Positions 1 to 6,340 of a stretch of 53,839 nt of DNA are shown piece after piece (positions within the stretch are counted from its first letter, which is position 1; every line of letters begins with the position of its first letter). The stretch is taken from contig JAOIST010000004.1 of assembly GCA_028222435.1 (NCBI GenBank), positions 1 to 53,839 of the forward strand. Reading direction: 5' to 3'. A program made the position numbers and the translations under genes. A model generated the notes under the pieces. It saw only the letters and a program-made list of their open reading frames with translations. It did not search any database and was not told the origin of the DNA. Origin of the DNA: Candidatus Pelagibacter sp. GTDB taxonomy: Bacteria; Pseudomonadota; Alphaproteobacteria; Pelagibacterales; Pelagibacteraceae.

Positions 1-250
1 CCCTCTACATACAATACCAATCATGATATTTTCAATTTGTAGTATACCAGGAGTGATAATTGCTTTAAAAAAATATAGAAACTCAAGAATTATTTATTTG
101 ATTCTTTTAACTTGTTTTTTAGTTGGTTTCATATCAATATTTTTTATATTACCAAGATACAAAATTTCAATTATAAGCTTTCAAATTTTGTTTTCTCTTT
201 TTTTCTTTAAATTTTTTATTGAAAAAATTAAAAGAAAACTAAAATCTTAA
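1..250 (+). CDS. Membrane glycosyltransferase (GT39/PMT-like), C-terminal end only
   Basis: The frame is already open at base 2 and ends at a TAA at 248-250, so this is the 3' end of a gene that begins outside the window; the ATG at 23 is probably internal. About 83 residues are visible, with two hydrophobic spans separated by a short basic stretch. A proline-arginine-tyrosine motif (PRYKISI) precedes the last span, as seen near the C-terminus of dolichyl-phosphate-mannose-type (GT39/PMT_2) glycosyltransferases. The last span is followed by a Lys/Arg-rich tail. The stop overlaps the next start by one base (TAATG), so the two genes are probably co-translated. Family assignment rests on a short segment and is tentative; another polytopic polysaccharide protein is possible. 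Confidence 0.5.
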   Translation, partial: PLHTIPIMIFSICSIPGVIIALKKYRNSRIIYLILLTCFLVGFISIFFILPRYKISIISFQILFSLFFFKFFIEKIKRKLKS

Positions 251-936
251 TGAAACGATTATTTTTATTTTTTTATAATTTATTTGAAAATTATATTCAT
301 CTATGGAGAATAAATTTTTTTTTATCTAGGAATGTAATATTAAATGACCCTATAATTTTTGATATAGGCTCACATAAAGGAAAAATAGTAAAGTTAATGA
401 AAGATCTTTATGTAAATTCTTTAATTTATTGCTTTGAACCTAATAAACTTATGAATCCAATTTTAAAAAAAATTGGAAAAAATATTAAAGTTTACAATTA
501 TGCTATTGGAGATAAAACTGAAAAGAGGAATTTGCTAATAAACAAAATTGATTTAACAAATACTCTTTCTCAAATAAATAAAAATTCTTTTTATCTTAAA
601 ATAAAAAATTTGATAGCAGAAAAATCAGAAAATAAAGATATTTATAAAAAAGTAAAAGTAATTTCGCTTAAGAATTTTTGTAAAACAAAAAAAATTAAAT
701 CTATAGATTTTCTTAAAATAGACGTTGAAGGTTATGAATATAAGGTATTACTAGGAGCAAAAGATGTCTTAAAGAATGTAAAATTTATTATGATAGAAGT
801 ACAAAATAACGATATGTATAGAAATTATTCAAAAAAGAGAATAGAAAAATTTTTAAAGAAAAATAATTTTAAATTAATTAAAAGTTTTAACTTTCCATTT
901 ATGTTTTTTAAAGACTGTATTTACAAAAAAATCTAA
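250..936 (+). CDS. FkbM family methyltransferase
   Basis: A 228-residue protein of the FkbM SAM-dependent methyltransferase family, which O-methylates sugars or other small acceptors. The SAM-binding motif I (FDIGSHKGK) lies near residues 37-45, an acidic motif (FEPN) follows near residue 62, and the family signature KIDVEGYE lies near residues 155-163. The N-terminal 30 residues are aromatic and hydrophobic. It follows the membrane glycosyltransferase in a TAATG overlap and converges on the two sugar epimerases, 2 bp separating the stops. The context suggests decoration of a surface glycan. The acceptor cannot be told from sequence. Confidence 0.82.
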   Translation: MKRLFLFFYNLFENYIHLWRINFFLSRNVILNDPIIFDIGSHKGKIVKLMKDLYVNSLIYCFEPNKLMNPILKKIGKNIKVYNYAIGDKTEKRNLLINKIDLTNTLSQINKNSFYLKIKNLIAEKSENKDIYKKVKVISLKNFCKTKKIKSIDFLKIDVEGYEYKVLLGAKDVLKNVKFIMIEVQNNDMYRNYSKKRIEKFLKKNNFKLIKSFNFPFMFFKDCIYKKI

Positions 937-938
937 AA

Positions 939-1991
939 TTAACAAAAAAAATTATTAATAAGTTCATCGATAATTTTCTTGGTATTATATTTTTGTTTCC
1001 ATTGTGGATAGTGTTTTTTGAATTTTTTCATACTCGTCACGTACCAAATATGGTCTCCGACTCTATTTTCTTTTTTGTACACTCTATTTATTTTAATATT
1101 AGTTTCTTTTTCTATATATTCAATTGCTTCAATTATTGAACAGTTTGAAAACCTACAACCACCAATATTATATACTTCACCTTTTTTCGGTTTTTTATAA
1201 AACTCCCAAAAACATCTAACTAAATCATAGCTATGTATGTTATCTCTAACTTGCTTACCTTTATAACCAATTAAATTATATTTCTTTTTTAAAAGAGAAA
1301 TTTTTACAAGATAAGCAAGAAAACCATGTAATTTTGCACCCGAATGATTTGGTCCAGTGATGCAACCAGCTCTGAAGCAAACTGTTTTTAAGCCTGCGTT
1401 TTTTCCATACTCCTGGACTATTAAATCAGCATAAGATTTGGAAACACCAAAAAAACTATGTATGCAATTATCTATAGACATAGTTTCATCTATTCCAGCA
1501 GAATATTTGTGACTTCTTTGAATTTCCCATCGGGTTTTTCTTTCTATGAGTGGTAAAAAATTTGGACTATCTCCATAAACTTTATTGGTAGACATAAAAA
1601 TAAAAGGAGCTGATTTGCAGTAGTTTTTAGTTAATTCTAAAAGATTCAATGTCCCTTCAGCATTTATTTTAAAATCAATAAAGGGTTTATTTTTTGCCCA
1701 ATCATGAGATGGTTGAGCAGCACAATGAATAATTAATTTAATATTTTTTATATATTTTAAAAAAATTTTTTTTAATAAATTATAATTTCTAATATCCAAA
1801 TTATAATGAACATAATTCTTTATCTCTTTTTGGAGTTTTTTTCTTATTTGAGAAATATCACCATCTCTACCAAAAAATGATTTTCTTGAATTGTTATCTA
1901 TACCAATAATGCGGAAACCTTTTTTTGAAAAAAAGGTTGCTGACTCAGATCCAACTAAACCACAAGAACCTGTAATAATGACTGTTTTCAT
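939..1991 (-). CDS. NAD-dependent sugar epimerase, CDP-paratose 2-epimerase-like, Phe in place of catalytic Tyr
   Basis: A 350-residue extended short-chain dehydrogenase. The Rossmann glycine motif TGSCGLVG spans residues 7-14 and a Cys-Ala-Ala-Gln loop lies near residue 90. The active-site position normally YxxxK reads FGVSK (F181 to K185). The downstream motif FRAGCITGPNHSG and the overall layout resemble the CDP-paratose/tyvelose 2-epimerase-like branch, where I recall an FGVSK form; this is from memory. Its ATG overlaps the TGA of the upstream paralogue by 4 bp, so the pair is one transcription unit. No CDP-glucose cytidylyltransferase or dehydratase is present here, so the substrate is uncertain. 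It likely makes a nucleotide sugar for surface polysaccharide. Confidence 0.78.
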   Translation of the reverse strand: MKTVIITGSCGLVGSESATFFSKKGFRIIGIDNNSRKSFFGRDGDISQIRKKLQKEIKNYVHYNLDIRNYNLLKKIFLKYIKNIKLIIHCAAQPSHDWAKNKPFIDFKINAEGTLNLLELTKNYCKSAPFIFMSTNKVYGDSPNFLPLIERKTRWEIQRSHKYSAGIDETMSIDNCIHSFFGVSKSYADLIVQEYGKNAGLKTVCFRAGCITGPNHSGAKLHGFLAYLVKISLLKKKYNLIGYKGKQVRDNIHSYDLVRCFWEFYKKPKKGEVYNIGGCRFSNCSIIEAIEYIEKETNIKINRVYKKENRVGDHIWYVTSMKKFKKHYPQWKQKYNTKKIIDELINNFFC

Positions 1992-3016
1992 TTAAAATAA
2001 TTTCTAATCTCTTTATTATTATTCAACCAAAAATATATATCACTTAAAATTTTGTTTATATTTTTAGAAGGTGACCAATTGTAGAATTTTTGAATTTTTT
2101 TATTATCAGTTACATAGTAAGGAATATCAAAATTAGAAGTCTGAGATATTTTTTTTATTTTAATTTTATTTTTGCTTAGTATTTCACATTTTTTTGTTAA
2201 ATTTTTTAAAGATATAGAATTTCCCGGTCCACCACCAATATTAAATGTTTCATTATTTATTCTATTTAATTTTTTGATCTGAAGATAAATGATTTTACAA
2301 ACATCATCTATATGCAATAAATCTCTAACTTGATATCCATTCCCTCCGAAACCTATGTACGATAATTTTTTTTTTAATAAATGTCTTGCTACCCATAATG
2401 GTACGAAACCTTGATCTTGTTTACCAAATTGCCAAGGACCTGAAATAACACCAAATCTATTAATGATGTATTTTAACTTAGTGTTAAAAAAAAATTCTTT
2501 TATTAATTTTTCCGATGCTATCTTTGTAAAGCCATACAATGAACTTGGGAATGCAGTTTCAAATTGTTCTGTAATCTTTTCTTCTGTTTTAAGAGGTGTT
2601 TTTATATTTAGATTCTTAACTAGCGCACGCAATTTCTCAATCGAATATACTCTACTCGAAGATAAAAATATTATATTAGTTTTATCACTTACGCATTTTT
2701 TAAGAATGTTAAATGTTCCTATCAAGTTAGTATTAAAAACTCTATCTGGTTCTTTTTTTGAAATTTCTATTGCTGGTTCAGCACAACAATCAATGATTAA
2801 ATCAAATTTTTCCAGAGACTGAACTTTTTTAAATTTCTCTATGTTAATTTTGTAATTTTTAATATTATGTTTTAATAACCTATTTCTATTTACCCTAGAA
2901 CCTTTGCGCATAAGGTTATCAAGACTGCAAATTCTTACTTTTTTTAATTTTTTTTTAAGATAAATAGCGATATTTGAACCTACGAATCCGCAACCACCTG
3001 TAATAAGTATTTTCAT
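1988..3016 (-). CDS. NAD-dependent sugar epimerase/dehydratase, CDP-paratose 2-epimerase-like
   Basis: A 342-residue extended short-chain dehydrogenase, first gene of the minus-strand epimerase pair. The NAD-binding motif GGCGFVG is at residues 7-13, a DCCAEPA loop near residue 76, the SSSRVY strand near residues 119-124, and an intact catalytic YxxxK (Y161 to K165). The VRDLLHIDD segment near residue 234 is typical of nucleotide-sugar 2-epimerases. It is a diverged relative of its downstream neighbour but keeps the catalytic Tyr the neighbour lacks. Its start lies only 43 bp from the divergent glycosyltransferase start, so the shared promoter region is minimal. Exact sugar substrate unknown. 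Confidence 0.8.
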   Translation of the reverse strand: MKILITGGCGFVGSNIAIYLKKKLKKVRICSLDNLMRKGSRVNRNRLLKHNIKNYKINIEKFKKVQSLEKFDLIIDCCAEPAIEISKKEPDRVFNTNLIGTFNILKKCVSDKTNIIFLSSSRVYSIEKLRALVKNLNIKTPLKTEEKITEQFETAFPSSLYGFTKIASEKLIKEFFFNTKLKYIINRFGVISGPWQFGKQDQGFVPLWVARHLLKKKLSYIGFGGNGYQVRDLLHIDDVCKIIYLQIKKLNRINNETFNIGGGPGNSISLKNLTKKCEILSKNKIKIKKISQTSNFDIPYYVTDNKKIQKFYNWSPSKNINKILSDIYFWLNNNKEIRNYFK

Positions 3017-3059
3017 TCTAAAGTAAATATCTTACTAATAGCTAAAAATAAACTAACTT

Positions 3060-3773
3060 ATGCTTTCGATAATAGTACCAGTAAGAAACGAAACAAATAT
3101 AATCCACGAGGTTTTCGACTATTTTTCCACCAATCTTAAAAATATTAATTACGAAGTGTTAATAATCAATGATTTTAGTGATGATGACACTTTAGAAAAA
3201 TCTAAAAGTTTAGCTACTAAATATGCTAATTTTAAAGTTTTAAATAATAAAAAAAAGGGGTTGGGAGGAGCAATTAATCTAGGAATAAGAGAGGCATCAG
3301 GTGATAACATTTCCATTATGATGGCCGATCTATCAGATGATATTAATGACCTAATTAAATATAATGAGCTAATGACCCAAAATAATTTCGATGCAATTTT
3401 AGGTTCAAGATTTATGAAAGAGTCTAAAGTAAAAGAGTATCCTTTCCAAAAATTAATTTTAAATAGAATGTTTAATTTATTCGTAAGTTTAATATTTTTA
3501 AACAAGTATAATGATTTTACAAACGCCTTTAAAATTTACAAAAAAAAAACTTTGATAGAAACTATGCCGTTAATTTCTGAGAGCTTTAATATATTTTTAG
3601 AAATTCCTTTAAAAATTATTTCGAGAGGTTATAAATATAAGGTTATTAGTATTAATTGGGTGGGACGAAAAAAAGGAAAATCTAAGTTTAAGATAAAAGA
3701 GCTCGGGGCAAAGTATTTGTTTACATTAATTTATTGTTTTATAGAAAAAAATTTATTAGATATAAAAAAATGA
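3060..3773 (+). CDS. Family 2 glycosyltransferase (dolichyl/polyprenyl-phosphate sugar synthase-like)
   Basis: A 237-residue GT-A fold enzyme. The N-terminus MLSIIVPVRNE is the first beta strand of family GT2, an acidic NDFSDDDT motif lies near residues 37-44, and a second acidic motif (ADLSDD) lies near residues 89-94. The spacing resembles DPM1-like enzymes that load a sugar onto a polyprenyl phosphate for a membrane GT39-type transferase. There is no strong C-terminal membrane pair. Its TGA overlaps the ATG of the next fragment (ATGA), which would fit a GT2-GT39 partnership. The fragment is broken, so the partner is no longer encoded here. Confidence 0.8.
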   Translation: MLSIIVPVRNETNIIHEVFDYFSTNLKNINYEVLIINDFSDDDTLEKSKSLATKYANFKVLNNKKKGLGGAINLGIREASGDNISIMMADLSDDINDLIKYNELMTQNNFDAILGSRFMKESKVKEYPFQKLILNRMFNLFVSLIFLNKYNDFTNAFKIYKKKTLIETMPLISESFNIFLEIPLKIISRGYKYKVISINWVGRKKGKSKFKIKELGAKYLFTLIYCFIEKNLLDIKK

Positions 3774-3865
3774 AATTTTTTACAAATTTATCTCTGCAAA
3801 AATCAGTCATAGTTTTTTTTATATTGGTAGTGATTATTTTAATTGGTTTATCAATAATATTATAA
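3770..3865 (+). pseudogene. N-terminal remnant, probably of a GT39-type membrane glycosyltransferase
   Basis: A 31-codon frame begins with ATG overlapping the stop of the GT2 gene (ATGA) and ends at TAA 3863-3865. It encodes a short polar N-terminus followed by one hydrophobic span ending IGLSI, then stops where the antisense uppP remnant ends. Translational coupling to a GT2 gene and a first membrane span starting near residue 12 resemble polytopic GT39/PMT glycosyltransferases. I therefore read this as a gene cut off after about 30 codons. A genuine 31-residue single-span membrane peptide is the alternative. Confidence 0.4.
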
Positions 3866-4096
3866 ATAAGCCAAAGCCAAAAGAATAATCCCTAATAAAA
3901 CTCTGTAATAAACGAAAATATTTAAACTGAACTTATTTAGATACCTTAAAAAATATTTAATGGATATTAGAGAGAAAAAAAAGGCAAAGATTATCGCCAA
4001 AAGATTTAACTTAGCAAATTCCTGACTCTCAGAAAAAATAATATTTTTAAATCCAAAAATGGAAACAGCACCTAAGATAGGAATGGACATTAAATA
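3860..4096 (-). pseudogene. uppP: UppP (undecaprenyl-diphosphatase) C-terminal remnant
   Basis: On the minus strand about 78 residues (read from Y-L-M-S-I-P-I-L-G-A to the TAA at 3860-3862) match the last third of UppP/BacA: the LMSIPILGA segment, a membrane span, and the terminal FVYYRVLLGIILL helix. Full-length UppP is about 265-275 residues. Here the reading frame upstream loses family resemblance after the Tyr at 4094-4096 and reaches a stop at 4121-4123, so about two thirds are missing, including the N-terminal active-site region. As it stands it cannot encode a working phosphatase. An ATG at 4088-4090 (minus) could start a 76-residue product but is internal to the family alignment. Confidence 0.7.
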
Positions 4097-4110
4097 AGGA
4101 GGTAGTTCAG

Positions 4111-5052
4111 ATTCAACATCCTACACCTAGCGTTCCTGCTTCAGGAAAAAGTTCTGCGAGTCCATATATTAGAAAGTTTGCAAGAGAATTAGGAGCCGAT
4201 ATTTCTAAAATATCTGGCTCTCAACGTTCTGGAAGAGTGTCGGCTGAAGATGTTAAAAATTTTATAAGATCTCAAGTCACTGTTTCCAAAGGTGAAGTTC
4301 AAAAAAAAGAAGTAACAAAATTTGTAGAGGAATATTCTCACGAAGAATTTGGAGAAATATCAACACAAGATTTGCCACGTGTTAAGAAGCTTTCAGGACC
4401 ACATTTAGTTAGATCGTGGACAGAAATTCCACACGTCACTCAACATGATGAAATAGACGTTACTGATATGGAACAATTTAGAAACTCTTTGTACGATTAT
4501 TTTACCGGGAAAAAAATTAAGGTAACTCCTCTTGCATTTATTGCTAAAGCCTTGGTGAACGCTCTAAAAGAATTTCCAAATTTTAACGCATCACTAAATC
4601 CTGAATCTAATAAAATTATTTATAAAAAATATTTTCATATTGGTTTTGCTGTTGATACTCCTCATGGTCTAATGGTTCCAAAGTTGAGAAACGTCGATCA
4701 AATGAGTATTCAAAAAATTGGAGAAGAGCTTAAAAATACAAGTCAACTTTGTAGAGAGCTTAAAATCGATAAAAAAGAATTTTTTGGTGGATCAATAACA
4801 ATTTCAAGTTTAGGAGGGATTGGAGGAACTCATTTTACGCCTATCATCAATCCTCCTGAAGTAGCAATACTAGGTGTAGGAAAAACTTTTGATAAGCTTG
4901 TAAAAGAAAAAAATCAAATAGTTTCTAAAAAGATACTTCCAATATCACTATCTTATGATCACAGATTAATAGATGGAGCTGAAGGTGCTAGATTTTGTGT
5001 CTACCTTGGAAAATGTCTTGGGAAAGATTTTGCCTTTAAGCTTGCTGTTTAG
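4111..5052 (+). CDS. aceF: 5'-truncated pyruvate dehydrogenase E2 (AceF type), lipoyl domain missing
   Basis: The plus frame is open from 4081 to the TAG at 5050-5052 without a frameshift. It begins in a Pro/Ala/Ser linker (about 4111-4160), continues into the peripheral subunit-binding domain (ASPYIRKFARELG through GRVSAEDV), then a complete-looking acyltransferase core ending SLSYDHRLIDGAEGARF with the catalytic His and Asp. The core resembles the E. coli AceF type (KKLSGPHLVRSW, then IPHVTQHDE) rather than the classical alphaproteobacterial PdhC. No lipoyl domain is encoded. There is no ATG, GTG or TTG in frame before the GTG at 4237, which is inside the binding domain. A perfect AAGGAGG at 4096-4102 sits 8 nt before an ATT codon at 4111, which could be a rare start. 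It is either a recent pseudogene or a lipoyl-less E2 core. Confidence 0.65.
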   Translation: MQHPTPSVPASGKSSASPYIRKFARELGADISKISGSQRSGRVSAEDVKNFIRSQVTVSKGEVQKKEVTKFVEEYSHEEFGEISTQDLPRVKKLSGPHLVRSWTEIPHVTQHDEIDVTDMEQFRNSLYDYFTGKKIKVTPLAFIAKALVNALKEFPNFNASLNPESNKIIYKKYFHIGFAVDTPHGLMVPKLRNVDQMSIQKIGEELKNTSQLCRELKIDKKEFFGGSITISSLGGIGGTHFTPIINPPEVAILGVGKTFDKLVKEKNQIVSKKILPISLSYDHRLIDGAEGARFCVYLGKCLGKDFAFKLAV

Positions 5053-5076
5053 ATCTTCTTAAACTATTAACCCCTG

Positions 5077-5979
5077 ATGGATAAAAAATCGTTCTCACTA
5101 ATTTGCGCTATTGTTACGTCCGTTCTTTGGGGCTCAGCTTTTGTAGCGCAAGACATGGGTATGGATTTTATAGGGCCTCATACTTTTAATGTAGGAAGAT
5201 TTTTAATAGGATTTTTAACTTTACTTCCTTTCTTTTTCATTTTTGAATTTAAAAATATAAATTTCAAACAACTTGATAAAAGGAAAATAGCTTATTTTTT
5301 ATTTTACTTGGGATTTGTTTTAGCCATAGGCCAAGAACTGCAACAAATTTCTTTAATCTATACTGATGTGGCTAACACTGGTGTTTTCACAGTATTTTAT
5401 GTTTTGGTCGTCCCAGTAATTTCTTATTTTATCTTCTCAAAAAAAATGCATTGGTCTATTTGGCCGTCTGTATTTATCTGTATACTTGGCGGTTTGCTTC
5501 TAAGCGAACTTAATAATTATTCAGTGAGATTGGGTGATGCGCTAGGTGTTTTAAGCGCCTTTTGTTGGGGAGTTCATATTTTGCTGATAAGAAAAACAAT
5601 TGAAATGTTTAACTTTCCTATAACTATAGCAATGTCTCAATGTTTTGTGGCATGCCTGGTATTAATTGGTCCAATGTTTTACTTTGAAGATCCTACGTTT
5701 AACAATTTTTTAAAAGACTCATACGAAGTTTTATATGTTGGTATTTTATCAAGTGGGCTCGCTTTTTTATTACAAACATATAGTTTACAAAACTTATCTC
5801 CAGCCCCTGCTGCAATAGTTTTCTCATTGGAAGGTGTTTTCGCGGCGATATTGGCATGGTTAATACTAGACCAATTCTTAAATGAAATTAAAATTTTAGG
5901 AATATTTTTAATATTAGCTGCTGTAATTTTCTCACAACTAATGCCAATATATGATAAAAAAAAATATGGACGAAACTAA
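5077..5979 (+). CDS. EamA/DMT-family transporter
   Basis: A 300-residue, highly hydrophobic protein with about ten membrane spans arranged as two EamA repeats. The first repeat contains the motif SVLWGSAFVAQDMG near residue 15, and the second begins near residue 150 (LGVLSAFCWGVHILLIRK). The late LSPAPAAIVFSLEGVFAAILAWLIL-like segment, near residues 240-265, is typical of drug/metabolite exporters of this superfamily. The substrate is unknown. The gene begins 25 bp after the E2 remnant and overlaps the following thioesterase start by up to 29 bp. Confidence 0.85.
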   Translation: MDKKSFSLICAIVTSVLWGSAFVAQDMGMDFIGPHTFNVGRFLIGFLTLLPFFFIFEFKNINFKQLDKRKIAYFLFYLGFVLAIGQELQQISLIYTDVANTGVFTVFYVLVVPVISYFIFSKKMHWSIWPSVFICILGGLLLSELNNYSVRLGDALGVLSAFCWGVHILLIRKTIEMFNFPITIAMSQCFVACLVLIGPMFYFEDPTFNNFLKDSYEVLYVGILSSGLAFLLQTYSLQNLSPAPAAIVFSLEGVFAAILAWLILDQFLNEIKILGIFLILAAVIFSQLMPIYDKKKYGRN

Positions 5980-6340
5980 TAAAGGGTTTATGAAACATTT
6001 AGGTGGTCTGGAATTAAAACAGATCAGTGATTCCCAATACGAATTTATAGTTGAAGTAAAAGAAATGCATTTGAATACTGGAAAAATTGCTCATGGTGGT
6101 TTCTTGTCAACAATAGCAGATACAGGAATGGGTACTGCTGCACATAGGATTGCTGGTGACAGAAGATGTGTAACTATAAATTTAGACATGAAATTCATTT
6201 CAGCAGGACAGTTAGGTGACAAACTTAAAGGAGATGTAAAAATTTTAAAAAAAACAAAGACTCTTGTTTTTATAAATTGTGAAATCACTAATGATAAAGA
6301 AATTGTTGTTTCTGCCTCTGGAACTTGGAAAGTCCTTTAA
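5951..6340 (+). CDS. PaaI-like hotdog-fold thioesterase
   Basis: A 129-residue protein with the hotdog thioesterase layout: the HGGFLSTIADTGMG motif at residues 48-61 carries the oxyanion-hole glycines and a catalytic Asp, followed by a VTINLDMKFI strand and the C-terminal SASGTWKVL strand. This family hydrolyses acyl-CoA thioesters, often phenylacetyl-CoA-like or aromatic. The start shown overlaps the EamA gene by 29 bp. An internal ATG at 5966 (MDETNK) would reduce the overlap to 14 bp and is equally plausible. Its stop overlaps the convergent TRAP permease stop by 4 bp. Confidence 0.8.
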   Translation: MIKKNMDETNKGFMKHLGGLELKQISDSQYEFIVEVKEMHLNTGKIAHGGFLSTIADTGMGTAAHRIAGDRRCVTINLDMKFISAGQLGDKLKGDVKILKKTKTLVFINCEITNDKEIVVSASGTWKVL

